From assembly GCF_023091745.1 (NCBI RefSeq), contig NC_068910.1, positions 133,441,170 through 133,505,169 on the forward strand: 64,000 nucleotides of DNA, in the 5' to 3' direction. This DNA is from Budorcas taxicolor (taxonomy: Eukaryota > Chordata > Mammalia > Artiodactyla > Bovidae). The position numbers and the translations under genes were made by a program. Position 1 is the stretch's first letter, and the number at the start of each line of letters is the position of its first letter. Positions 45,901-58,282 of the stretch are shown piece by piece. Below the pieces are notes generated by a model. It was not told the DNA's origin. It saw only the letters and a list, made by a program, of their open reading frames with translations, and did not search any database.

Positions 45901-46694
45901 AGTTGCCTCCCTCCTAGTTCAGTGTTCTTTCTCTGCTCACACTCTTCATAACATGAGCTATAGCTTTCCCCTGGGGTATCTACCCCGGGCCATTAAAATC
46001 CAGGACATGTAGTTGCTCTTTGCCTTTAAGTCTGTTCAAAATCCCACTTGCTGCATGTAGATTATCCATGTGGGTGATTAACTGCGACAAATTCTAAGCC
46101 CTGCATGAGTTTCCTCTGCCATAAACACATTTCTCTTCTACTGCCAGGTATTGGACAGAGAAAATACAAACTCATTTTAATATTAGCCCAAGCTAGAACT
46201 AATCATCATAAAAGCAAAGCTGCTGGGGGTAAGGCAGACAGAATGCTTTCCAAAGGCCAATAGAAATGGTATTTGATTATGTGTACTTTTGCTTCCATCC
46301 CATTAGTTGTGATAATTGAAAGTTTCCTGTAACACTAAAGTATATGGGGAAATGAGGGTGGATTTTGTTAAACCCAATGACTGATGAATCACATTCCCAG
46401 GTATTTAAATATACCCAAGAAAACCATAGACATGAAAGAGAAAATCCTGTTTTCCAGTACTTGCCTTTCTTTTCGTTATTTTCTCCAGTTGTGCACTGAT
46501 TCCTCACAGTGAGAAAGTAAGGTCTCCCACTGAATCTCACAGACAAGGACCCAAGAGTTACAAGGAGCTGTTTCTCTTCCGCTCCCATATGTGTTTTGAC
46601 CATCCAAGAGCCAAGGGTTTTAGAAGCTTCATTTCTAAAACTGTCCTCATCTGTCTCTCAACTCTGATATTCTAACATTTTCTTCCTATACCAC

Positions 46695-46800
46695 CATTGG
46701 GACCACTCATTTATTCAATAAGCTCTTACTCTGCACCAGACACTGTAAGAGCCACTGAACAGGCTATGAAAATGAGTTAGAAATAATCCTATACTCAAAT
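46695..46800 (-). repeat. L2-like 3' end, antisense
   Basis: Contains 'ttattcaataagctcttact', 'ctgcaccagacactgtaag' and 'actgaacaggctatgaaaat'. Confidence 0.45.
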
Positions 46801-49660
46801 ACATGGCATATATTAGAATCATTTTATAAATCACATAGAACAGTCAAGTTGAAGTGTATTCTAGATGTAGATAATAAACCCATGTGAGCATCTCCCCATT
46901 TTAATTCTCTGTACTCACTATATGCTCAAAGAAAGCTAATTAATGAGTTATTTTAGCTTCAGCATAAAATAGGTATCATTAGGAAAGGAATGCCTGGGGA
47001 AGAGCAGAGTGGGGTAAGGAAGAAACTCTGTAGCTCTGAGCACACACTGAGATATGCATCAGAAACCCAAAAGCTTGGTAACAAGGAGGTGGCATAGGAT
47101 CTAACATCTGTCATAGTTATTCCACATGTGGACCATGATAAATTGAAAATATGAGGATCATAAAACTTGGATGATTAGAATATCCATATTTATGAAAGAT
47201 ACTATGTGAATGTGTTTTTCCTGAGCTTTAAACTCCAAGCTGTGCTATAAAAATGACTATTCCTTAGAAACAAATAGTTCGTGTCCACTGCAACACAAGG
47301 ATGGAGCATATAAGCAAACAGGTTGGGTTGGAGGAGATGAGGTGGCGTGCAGAGGATTCAGTTAATCAGATCAGTGTTAGAGACACCATGAGAAGGAAGG
47401 CAGACTGTAATTCAACAATACATGTGCACAAATACATATGCATAGGAAAGGTGCTGAAGCCCAGTAAAAAGAATTTTGTGAGGATGTGAGCCCATTAAAT
47501 AAATTGCAAATACATAATCCAAAAAGGAAGACAAGTTTAGAAAACCAAAATGAAGTCAGAAGACAAGGATAAGATTGTCGTTCTGATGACCCAAGTAGCT
47601 CAAGGAATACCACTCACACGTTCCTTCTGTTTGTGTTGGGTCACCTGTTGGTACAGCAGCCCTTACTCCCTCTATTCAAAGGAGCTGCTCAGGCTCTGAC
47701 TCCAGTCTGCTTTAGGTTGGGTTTTGTGAATAGCAGAATCTCAACACAGGGATTCAGGGGAGATGTCCAGCTGGCTCTCGGATCTGTCCTATGAACCCTA
47801 TTTCTGCCAGTTCTGCAAGCCTCTTCTGGCCTGGGAGGGAGTTTTCACAGCATAGATGATGTATCCAGCCTTACCAATGACCATCAAGGGGGCTAGTGGC
47901 TTGATCATCTAGCCAGGCCTGCTGTGGGTGGGTATGGTCATGGATGGTGGTAGCCACAGGAAAATATAGCAGCGATGGGAGGAGGGAGTCTCGACGTATG
48001 TGCCTTTGAGTTTCTGGGACAATGGAATAGGAATTTGGAATAAGAAGTGGAATAAGAATTCTACTTGTTACTCTGTCCAGGGGTACTGTTGCCTGGCAAT
48101 GGTGGCCTTTTTAACCCAAGTATGTGGAATTTTTATATTTGGCTGTATTGATTTTTTTAGATTTTGCTGGGTTGCTGCTATGGCATCAATCAGGGTTAAA
48201 GGATCCCAGGGTGAGAGTGGGGACCAACATGTGTGCTGAGGAGGGGGCTTCTGATCATACCTGGTATGGGTCAACTATCTTTTGGCCTATCCTGATAAAA
48301 ATTTAATTTTTAACTAAAACTATAGAATGTAAAAACATTGTACCTTACATGTAGTTGTGGATCATTAGCTGAATAACGGACCACTACAGTTTTGTAGGAT
48401 CCATGTCAGATCTTACTAGTAATTGGATTTGTCATTGTTATAAAATAAGTCCCATGAGGGCAGCAGTTCTTGTCTGCTCTTTTCACTGCAGTAGCCCCAC
48501 TGCCTATGTTAGTGCCAGACACAGAGTAGGCACTGTTAGTCCAATTGCATATTTTTTTAGTATGCAGAAAAACAGAAATATTTTCCATCTTTAATACAAC
48601 CCGACTGGTTGTATTGATGGTGAATACTTCCACTACACCACTGGGGAGTAAGGAGTTCTGAGGAATAATGTCACTCTTGGCAAAAACAAGGAGCCTGCTG
48701 CTTGAGTTCCAGGTAATGCAAGAGCAGAAGACAGGCTTGTGTGTGATAGGCAAAGTTACAACTTGAGTCAAGGACAAGAACTGATAAACAAGGACAGCAA
48801 TTGGAAAGTTAGCCAAGAAGCTCCAAGGCCGTGATCAAACAGGCAAGCAGAAGCCCAGCTGTGTGTGGGAAAATATTGTGTGGTTTAGACACTGACAGTG
48901 CAAAGGATTCTGATAAATGCCGACTCTTCCCTCAACAGTTTTTATTGTCTTATACACCCATGAGTTTTTAAATATATCATTTGACTTTGGGGGCTCTGTA
49001 GATTATTTCTAATTAAGAATGGCAAATGGGACAATTGCAAAAGGAAAAGCACCAAGGGCCAGGAGCAATAAAAAGGAGGATAACCCCAAAAGCACACATG
49101 TCTAAAAAATTGAAACAGTTGCTATGAAAAGTCAAATTTGAAAAATGTCTCATTTAATTTGCTTCACTGAGTTGGTCGCCAGTAAAAAGGACTACAATTC
49201 CAAAGACAGCGTTGATGGCAAATGCACTTTTCCTCACTGCCCTGTCCTATCACCATGCTCATGATTCTCATTACATATTCCTGAAGCTCCAGGAAATGAA
49301 AATGTGAGAACTGATGCAATCTGTTCGAGTCAGTCCAAGAGATGGTCAACAATGGAATGTGATGCCAATTCCCTGATAACAAGTGCAGCTGGCCTTCAGC
49401 TTGATTTTATTGAGCTTTAGGACTGTTTCCAAAGTACACACAAGGAAAATAAAATATAGTCCTAACTGCAAGAACTGTATAGTCCAACTGGGATAGAAAA
49501 AAATATACTCAAAGAACAAAATTCACACCATGTGGGAAGCATAGCTATTGCATCACTCTAAGAGATTCCAAAAGCTAGAATTATTTCTCCTTCCTCTCTT
49601 TATCAAACACCAAGGATGAGTCATAGCATGTAATGGCCATAATCTTCAGATTGTTTAAAA

Positions 49661-49716
49661 AAAGTAATAATAAATATAATAATCATGGTAGTAATAGTAA
49701 CAACAACAATAATAAA
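49661..49716. repeat. AAT/AAC-rich simple sequence
   Basis: Mixed aataat and aacaac units next to the 3' end of the antisense BovB at 49722. In antisense orientation this position corresponds to the element's target side. Confidence 0.85.
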
Positions 49717-49721
49717 ATCTA

Positions 49722-50586
49722 GTTCAATTCAGTCCAGTTCAGTCACTCAGTTGTGTCCAACTCTTTATGACCCCATGAACTGCAGCATGCCAGGCCTCCC
49801 TGTCCATCACCAACTCCCAGAGTCTACCCAAACCCATGTCCATTGAGTTGGTGATGCCATCCAACCATCTTATCCTCTGTCATCCCCTTCTCTTCCTGCC
49901 CTCAATCTTTCCCAGCATCAGAGTCTTTTCCAGTGAGTCAGCTCTTCGCATCAGGTGGCCAAAGTATTGGAGTTTCAGCTTCAACATCAGTCCTTCCAAA
50001 GAACACCCAGGACTGATCTCCTTTGGGATGGACTGGTTGGATTTCCTTGCAGTCCAAGAGATTCTCAAGTCTTCTCCAACACCACAGTTCAAAAGCATCA
50101 ATTCTTCGGTGCTCAGCTTTCTTCACAGTCCAACTCTCACATCCATACATGACCACTGGAAAAACCATAGCCTTGACTAGACAGACCTTTGTTGACAAAG
50201 TAATGTCTCTGCTTTTTAATATGCTATCTAGGTTGGTCATAACTTTCCTTCCAAGGAGTAAGCATCTTTTAATTTCATGGCTGCAATCACCATCTGCAGT
50301 GATTTTGGAGCCCCGAAAAATAAAGTCTGACACTGTTTCCACTGTTACCCCATCTATTTGCAATGAAGTGATGGGACCAGATGCCATGATCTTAGTTTTC
50401 TGAATGTTGAGCTTTAAGCCAACTTTTTCACAGTCCTCTTTCACTTTCATCAAGAGGCTCTTTAGTTCCTCTTCACTTTCTGCCGTAAGGGTGGTGTCAT
50501 CTGCATATCTGAGGTTATTGATATTTCTACCTGCAATCTTGATTCCAACTTGTGCTTCCTCTAGCCCAGCAGTCTTCCCAAATTGC
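49722..50586 (-). pseudogene. BovB LINE 3' fragment, antisense, partly open RT C-terminus
   Basis: The minus strand carries BovB from the end of the reverse-transcriptase region (MMKVKEDCEKVGLKLNIQKT) through KAMVFPVVMYGCESWTVKKA to the 3' tail. Sequence matching 'cttcactttctgccgtaagg' and 'ctgcatatctgaggttattg' shows it reaches past the RT YADD region. A frame break occurs near 50090, where WCWRRL runs into ENLLDCKEIQ instead of the usual sequence. It is 5'-truncated near 50586. Confidence 0.93.
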
Positions 50587-50757
50587 CTGTAATGTGTATA
50601 TGTTTATATTTGTCTTAGACTAGCCCCTTTACATATCCCTCCCTTCCTTAACTTCATCTTTCTTACCACTCTCCCAATATTCCTGAGCTCCTACTAGTAT
50701 CTCTCCCTAAGACAGTATCTTCCCCATCCAGAGAAAAGAATGAAAGCAGATATATCT

Positions 50758-50920
50758 GTCAGGACAAGCTAGGTTGTGCTCTGGTAACAAACGACTTTAA
50801 AAATACTGGTGGCTAAAAATGCAAAGATTTATTTCTTGCTAACACTACATATTCATAATGGGTTGGCGTGGGGCTCTATTTGTCACAGAAAATCAGGGAC
50901 CCTAGCTGATGTATCATCTT
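50758..50920 (+). repeat. Ancient interspersed repeat, family unresolved
   Basis: The phrase order 'gctctggtaacaaacgactt', 'gatttatttcttgctaacac' and 'gggttggcgtggggctctat' is familiar from old mammalian repeats, but I cannot assign the family. Confidence 0.4.
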
Positions 50921-51869
50921 CTAAAGTTGCTGATTACCATCCCAGACAGAAAGAGAATTTTAAAGGATTTTAACCCAAAATTAAATGATCCAGCCTGGAA
51001 ATGACTCAACTTCAATGGCCAAGACTAGTCATGTGGCCCTACAAAACCCAAAAGGGGCCAGTAAACCAAACGAGTTATGTGTCCAGAAGGCAAAAAGCTA
51101 AAAATGTTTAGTGAACATCAGAATGACTACATTAGCAGTAACCTCAAGTCATATTTGCATATAATTTACATTTTGTCTCTAACTCAGATTTCAAATATTG
51201 CATCTACTCAACAAGTATGTGTATTATGTGTGTGTACATGTGTGTGTTTGTGCATTTCAAACATATACATTGAAATACTGTTATTCATGTTTGAGTCATT
51301 GTTTTCTGTTATTCCCACTGCCTAATTTTCACTAGGCCTCATCCCTGACTATTAGGCTCTGAATTTATTGAGTCAATGTGTCAATGTCTAATCAGAATAT
51401 GAAGATTGGAAGGCTCCTTGTTCTTAAAACTTTTTCCAGACTTAGGGAACCAGTTTTTAAGGGCACAATGTCCTGATGGACATAGAGGAACTTGAGCCCT
51501 TTCATATCTTGATTTATTGCATTATTTATATGCTAACCCACCAAGTTCTCTGTTAGTATCTGGCATCAGCCTCTACACAGTAAGTTTTACACAGTAGGAA
51601 TGTGAACTTATTGAATCCCCTGGCAGAGTCACTGACTAATGGTTCAAAGAATGTTTTACCTAGTAGACCCATGTGCTACTTTAGTCCTATTATAAGCTGT
51701 GCTATAAGATTGCATGACCTTGTTCTAGAAATCATATGGTTACTCCATCATTAAGCAGCTGATTTCACTAGGAAGCCAGAGCAAGCTCTACTGTAAACCA
51801 CATTCAAATTTCTGCAAACACAAGGTATTGCATACAAGTAGACCTGGGCAAGAAAATATAGCACTGCAA

Positions 51870-52035
51870 TGAGAAAGAAGGAACCCTGGTTTGGAGTTAG
51901 GAAAGTTGATTTTGCTCCTCATTCTGCTATTGACCAGCTGTATGAACTTTGAAAAACATTTTAGCCAAATCATTTGCCTTCTGAATATCTCAATTTCCAC
52001 ATCTATAAAGTTGAAGAGTAATAGAAACTTATCTT
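51870..52035 (+). repeat. MIR SINE
   Basis: Order 'ctattgaccagctgtatgaa', 'tatctcaatttccacatcta', 'taaagttgaagagtaatag' fits MIR. Confidence 0.6.
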
Positions 52036-52501
52036 TCAATTTCATTCATACTTAAACATTCTATTTTAATATTACTGACTTAGTTTTACCCCAGAGGTCT
52101 ATGACTTTCACTAGGGAAAATCACAAGCGTTCATCCTAAGTAATGTAGAATTGGGAAAATATTATTTGTATATAAAGGATAACCTAATTTTATACATAAT
52201 TATTATCTGTATTGATAAAAGAGATGTATTAAAAATTAGTAATTTTTTAATATTTAGTTTTGAAATATAGGCAGAGATTTTATCAGAAATTAACATATAT
52301 ACTTCATTTCTCATTTACTTATCCATTTATTTTTTAAAATATATTGAACCTCTACCATGTAATTAGGTAGGTTAAATGAACCTAGGGGTAAAATGGGAAT
52401 TGAGGACCTTGACAAGAACATTACTGAAATAATGGATCGTGGAATACAAGCTGCATAGGAGGGAAAGTAATAAAAGGAGAGTCTTGACAGACTGGGAGAC
52501 T

Positions 52502-53030
52502 TTGTTCAGTTGCTCGGTCGTGTCCAACTCTTTCTGACCCCATGGACTGCAGCATGCCAGGCTTCCCTGTCCTTCACCATCTTCTGGAGCTTGCTCAGAC
52601 TCATATCCATTGAGTCAGTGATGGCATCCAACCATCTCATCCTCTGTCGTCCCCTTCTCCTCCTGGCCTAAATCTTTCCCAGCATCAGGGTCTTTTCCGG
52701 TGAGTCATTCTTTGTATTCGGTGGCCAAAGTGTGGGAGCTTCAACTTCAGCTCCAGTCCTTCCAATGAATATTCAGGGTTGATTTCCTTTAGGATTGAGT
52801 GGTTGGATCTCCTTGCAGTCCATGGGACTCTCAAGAGTCATCTCCAACACCACAGTTCAAACGCATCACTTCTTCGGCACTCAGCTTTCTGTATAGTCCA
52901 ACTCTCACATTCATACATGACCACTGGAAAAACCACAGCTTTGACTATATAAACCTTTGTCAGCAAAGTAATGTCTCTGCTTTTTAGTAGGCTGTCTAGG
53001 TTTGTCATAGCTTTTCTATGGGAGTCAGTA
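52502..53030 (-). pseudogene. BovB LINE 3' fragment, antisense
   Basis: The reverse complement gives the BovB tail and ORF C-terminus (for example AVVFPVVMYECESWTIQKAE). It is more diverged than the copies at 49722 and 54690 and is truncated near 53030. Confidence 0.92.
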
Positions 53031-54323
53031 GAGGGCTCCATGTGCTAGAGGCCCCAGTGGAATTAAGGAGAAGTCATAGTAAGAATAACTAAGGAGGGTA
53101 AGCTGTGGTCAGGAAAGAGGATGTGAGACTTATCTGTACAACCAAAATAGAGAAACAAGGGCCAGATATACTCCCCAGCTTGAAGCAATCAAAAACCAGA
53201 CAAAAAATAAGAAACTATTTTCAAGACATTGGACATCAGACCACAAAGGACAGTGTGATCCCCAAGAGACAGGAAACAAAGTGAGCCCTGTGAATACCCT
53301 TGCTTACTGCTCTGAGTTTCCAGGTTTCAGTGCTGGGAGAGGTGAACCAGTGGACTTTCAGTCTCACCTTCTTAATTTCACTAGAGAATACAGAGCTGAA
53401 AGTCCAGTGATATCAAGGCAGCTAGATTTCACAGGACAGAGTTGTGGAGAGGAGAAAGCTGAACAGAACTCTGGAGATACTCAGAGGGTTTCCTGCAAGT
53501 ATTCATCAAATTATTGATCAGCACATGCATAAATGGAAACTCCCCCAGGATGGGGAAGAATCACCTGAATTAATTAGAGGAAGGATACTCATTGTTCCCC
53601 AAAGAGGCTACAGTAATGCCTGTTCCCACCAGGCAAACTAGGAAACCTCAGATTCTCAGGACATCAGGTTAAGTACTTAGAATAAGCCCTAGAAGAACTA
53701 GGCTCTGATTCTGCCTAACAAATCTTAATAGAATAAGACTGTTTCAGAGTAACTGCATGCCAGGAAAAGCTCAAGAGTAGTTATAGGAATATATGAATAT
53801 AATTGTTGAGCACCCCAAAAAAGGTAAAATTCACAATACCTGGTATCCAATCAAAAATTACTGGGCCTGCAAAGAAGCAGGAAAATATGACCCATAATGA
53901 GGGAGAAAATCTATTGACACTTAACCAGCACTGACACACATGTTGGCATTAGCAGACATGGACATAAAAACAGTTATTATTCAGTGTTTCATGCATTCAA
54001 AAAATTAAGGAGAGATATGGGAAACATAAGGACAAACCCCTGTTGAACTTCTTAGAGGTGAAAACTACAATGTCTAAAGTAAAAAATACCTGAATAAGAT
54101 TCACAGTAGATTAGACATTCCAGGAGAAAATATAAGCATACTTGAAAGCATTGTATTAGAAACTATACAAAGGGAAACACTGAAAATTTTATAACTTTTT
54201 TAGAAGTACAAAGCATCATCATTGTTGATCCATGGAACAACCTCAAACATCCTAATATTCATGTAATTGGAGTTCCCAAAATGGAAAGGGGGACATAAAA
54301 ATATTTAAAACAATAATGGCTGA

Positions 54324-54538
54324 GAAAGAAAGTAGAAAGTATTAATCACTCAGTCATATCATTCTTTGCATCCCCGTGGACTGTAGCCACCAGGCCATCT
54401 GTCCATGGGATTCTCCAGGCAAGAATACTTGGAGTGGGTAGCCATTCCCTTATCCAGGGGATTGGCCCAACCCAGGGATTAAACCAGGTCTCCTGCATTT
54501 TAGGCAAATTCTTTACCATCTGAGCCACCAGGGAAGTC
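54324..54538 (-). mobile_element. Bov-tA SINE, antisense, inside the L1/HAL1 element
   Basis: The reverse complement has the head 'ttccctggtggctcagatgg', 'ggtttaatccctgggttgg' and the Bov-A body. Thirteen-base target-site duplications, caataatggctga, lie at 54311-54323 and 54539-54551, proving insertion into pre-existing L1-like sequence. Confidence 0.94.
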
Positions 54539-54945
54539 CAATAATGGCTGAAAAGGTTTCAAATTTGATAAAGGCTATAAATACGTAGATCCAAGAATCC
54601 AAGTAAATCCCACACACTATAACTAAGAAGAAAACAAAAGCAAGGCATAACAATTAAATTGCTCAAAACTAGTGATAAAATAGAAAACCCTAAAAACAAA
54701 GGTCCATCTACTCAAGGCTAATAGAGTTCTACCAAGAGAATGCACTGGTCATAGCAAACACCCTCTTCCAACAACAAAAGAGGAGACTCTACACATGGAC
54801 ATCACCAGATGGTCAACACCGAAATCAGATTGATTATATTCTTTGCAGCCAAAGATGGAGAAGCTCTATACAGTGAGCAAAAACGAGACCGTGAGCTGAG
54901 TGGGGCTCAGATCATGAACTCCTTATTGCCAAATTCAGACTGAAA

Positions 54946-56361
54946 TTGAAGAAAGTGGAGAAAACCACTAGACCATTCAGGTATGACCTAAATCAAATCC
55001 CTTATGACTATACAGTGGAAGTAAGAAATAGATTTAAGGGACTAGATCTGATAGACAGAGTGCCTGATGAACTGTGGATGGAGGTTCGTGACATTGTACA
55101 GGAGGCAGTGATCAAGACCATCCCCAAGAAAAAGAAATGCAAAAAAGCAAAATGGCTGTCTGGGGAGGCCTTACAAATAGCTGTGAAAAGAAGGGAAGTG
55201 AAAAGCAAAGGAGAAAAGGAAAGATATACCCATTTGAATGCAGAGTTCCAAAAAATAGCAAGGAGAGATAAGAAAGACTTCCTCAGCGATCAATGCAAAG
55301 AAATAGAGGAAAACAACAGAATGGGAAAGACTAGAGATCTCTTCAAGAAAATTAGAGATACCAAGGGAACATTTCATGCAAAGATGGGCTCGATAAAGGA
55401 CAGAAATGGTATGGACCTAACAGAAGCAGAAGTTATTAAGAAGAGGTGGCAAGAATACACAGAAGAACTATACAAAAAAGATCTTCACGACCCAGATAAT
55501 CACGATGGTGTGATCACTTACCTAGAGCCAGACATCCTGGAATGTGAAGTCAAGTGGGCCTTAGAAAGCATTACTACGAACAAAGCTAGTGGAGGTGATG
55601 GAATTCCAGTGGAGCTATTCCAAATCCTGAAAGATGATGCTGTGAAAGTGCTGCACTCAATATGCCAGCAAATTTGGAAAACTCAGCAGTGGCCGCAGGA
55701 CTGGAAAAGGTCAGTTTTCATTCCAATCCCAAAGACAGGCAATGCCAAAGAATGCTCAAACTACTGCACAGTTGCACTCATCTCACACGCTAGTAAAGTA
55801 ATGCTCAAAATTCTGCAAGCCAGGCTTCAGCAATACGTGAACCGTGAACTTCCTGATGTTCAAGCTGGTTTTAGAAAAGGCAGAGGAACCAGAGATCAAA
55901 TAGCTAACATCCACTGGATCATGGAAAAAGCAAGAGAGTTCCAGAAAAACATCTCTTTCTGCTTTATTGACTATGCCAAAGCCTTTGACTGTGTGGATCA
56001 CAATAAACTGTGGAAAATTCTGAAAGAGATGGGAATACCAGACCACCTAACCTGCCTCTTGAGAAACCTGTATGCAGGTCAGGAAGCAACAGTTAGAACT
56101 GGACATGGAACAACAGACTGGTTCCAAAGAGGAAAAGGAGTACGTCAAGGCCATATATTATCACCCTACTTATTTAACTTCTATGCAGAGTACATCATGA
56201 GAAACACTGGGCTGAATGAAGCACAAGCTGGAATCAAGATTGCTGGGAGAAAGCTCAATAACCTCAGAGATGCAGATGACACCACCCTTACGGCAGAAAG
56301 TGAAGAAGAACTAAAGAACCTCTTGATCAAAGTGAAAGAGGAGAGTGAAAAATTTGGCTGA
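54946..56361 (+). pseudogene. BovB reverse-transcriptase ORF, inactivated (471 codons still open)
   Basis: This is the longest open frame in the window but is a decayed retrotransposon gene. RT motifs in order: fingers region NKASGGDGIP (about residues 212-221); QAGFRKGRGTRDQI (about 307-320); motif A with FIDYAKAFD (about 340-348); motif B-like GVRQGHILSPYLFN (about 400-413). Motif C reads DADD, having lost the tyrosine of the YADD catalytic box (tat to gat at 56269-56271). The frame ends at a TGA (56359-56361), where another copy in the window reads leucine. Upstream, in-frame stops at about 54873 and 54891 cut it off from the endonuclease. The remaining C-terminus continues in another frame from 56423. 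Confidence 0.95.
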
Positions 56362-56422
56362 AAGCTCAACATTCAGAAAACTAAGATCATGGCATCCAGT
56401 CCCATCACTTCATGGCAAGTAG

Positions 56423-56887
56423 ATGGGGAAACAGTGGCTGACTATTTTTCTGGGCTCCAAAATCATTCCAGATGGTGATTGCAGCCATAAAATTAAAAGA
56501 CGCTTATTCCTTGGAAGGAAAGTTATGACCAACCTAGACAGCATATTAAAAAGCAGAGACATCACTTTGTCAACAAAGGTCCGTCTAGTCAAGGCTATGG
56601 TTTTTCCAGTAGTCATGTATGGATGTGAGAGTTGGACTATAAAGAAAGCTGAGAGCCAAAGAATTGAAGCTTTTGAACTGTGGTGTTGGAGAAGACTCTT
56701 GAGAGTGCCTTGGACTGCAAGGAGATCCAACCAGTCCATCCTAAAAGAGATCAGTCCTGGGTGTTCATTGGAAGGACTGATGTTGAAACTGAAACTCCAA
56801 TACTTTGGTCACCTGATGCGAAGAGCTGACTCATTGGAAAAGATCTTGATGCTGGGAAAGATTGAGAGCAGGAGGAGAAGGGGATGA
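56423..56887 (+). pseudogene. BovB ORF C-terminal segment after a frameshift
   Basis: Continues the BovB polyprotein in a different frame: RRLFLGRKVMTNLDSILKSR, then KAMVFPVVMYGCESWTIKKA and WCWRRLLRVPWTARRSNQSI. A small indel near 56435-56450 accounts for the frame change, and a TGA ends it at 56885-56887. Same element as the 54946-56361 frame. Confidence 0.94.
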
Positions 56888-58067
56888 CAGAGGATGAGAT
56901 GGTTGGATGGCATCACCAACTCAATGGACATGAGTTTGGGTAGGCTCCAGGAGTTGGTGTTGGACAGGTAGGCCTGGCATGCTACAGCTCATGGGGTCGC
57001 AAAGAGTCGGACATGCCTGAGCGACTGAACTGAACTGAACTGAAATGCAGTCAATACATGCTACGTGCAGATGAACAAAGATAAAAATGACAGCATATTT
57101 CTCATTGAAGACAAGCAAAAAGACAGTGCACCTCTGAGTGGAATAACGAAAGTAAATGAAACTCTCAACCAAGACTTCTATATCTAGTAAAAATAACTCT
57201 TAATAATCAAAGCAAAATATTTTTTCCATGACATAAAAAAGCTGGAAAAAAATTCCAAATTCCTCACCAGCAGATCTACACTACAGGAAATGTTAAAGGG
57301 AGTCCCTTAGATAGAAGGAAATGATACCACAAGGAAAAACAAATCTGCACAAAGAAATGGAAAGCACTAGAAATGGCAAATACATGATTAATATAAAAAT
57401 TGATAAAGAGCAGTGTGAAAGAGCCTTTAAACAAGAATGTTAAAAAATCCTCAGTGAAGTAAAGGAAGAATACTGTATATGAAACAGAAACAAGTGACCA
57501 CAGAATAAGAAAGCACACTGATGAGAGTATTACTGATTTAGAAAATAGAAGTGAAGCAATGTCTTAGAGCACAACCAGAGGGATAAAAGAGAGGGGATGA
57601 CAAGTAATTTTAATAATAATTCTGGAATACAGTGGGGAAGATGGCAAAAGACATTTTTCAAACATATATTAAAAGAATTTTCCAGATCTCAGGAAATATA
57701 GAACCATTTTAGTGAAAGTAGAGAACATCAAAAAAAAGAAAAAAATGTTGTGAGAGAGAAAGTAGTTACCTAAAAAGGAATGACATTCAGTGTGATAACA
57801 AGCTTCTCATGACAGAGACTACAGGGAAATGGGTAAAAGCATCAATGTTCTAATGGAAAATCTTTGCTACTTAGAATTCTATGTCTAGGAAAACTATAAG
57901 AGTAAGGGTGAGATAAGCATGTTTTCAGTATACAATAACTTAGACATTTTATCACTCATAAATCCTCACTCTTTTGCAAAAAGGAAAATGAACCCAGGAG
58001 GGAGTACTAGATACACAAAGAAAATAAAAGTAAAAGAGACACTAAAATACTACGGTAAATTCAGTCT

Positions 58068-58282
58068 CCCCCATGACTCGGTTGGTTAAGAATCCACCTG
58101 CGTTGCAGGAGACACAGGAGACCTGGGTTCAACCCCTGGGTGGGGAAGATCTCCTGGAAAAGGAAATGGCAACCCACTCCAGTATTCTTGCCTGAAAAAT
58201 CCCATAGACGGAGGAGCCTGGCAGCCTACAGTCCAAAGGATTGCAAAAGAGTCAGACATGACTGAATAACTAAGCACGCAAA
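58068..58282 (+). mobile_element. Bov-tA SINE
   Basis: Head 'ccatgactcggttggttaag', B-box-like 'gggttcaacccctgggt', body 'ccactccagtattcttgcct' and end 'gagtcagacatgactgaata'. Inserted in L1-like sequence. Confidence 0.92.

Larger units (their letters stand above)
54690..57043 (+). mobile_element. BovB (RTE) LINE, 5'-truncated, 2.35 kb
   Basis: Begins inside the apurinic-endonuclease domain (frame fragments ANTLFQQQKRRLYTWTSPDG and QIDYILCSQRW) and runs to the 3' tail with ctgaactgaactgaa. It includes most of the reverse transcriptase, and is the largest young retroposon in the window. It lies within old L1-like sequence. No clear target-site duplication was found, which is common for RTE elements. 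Confidence 0.95.
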
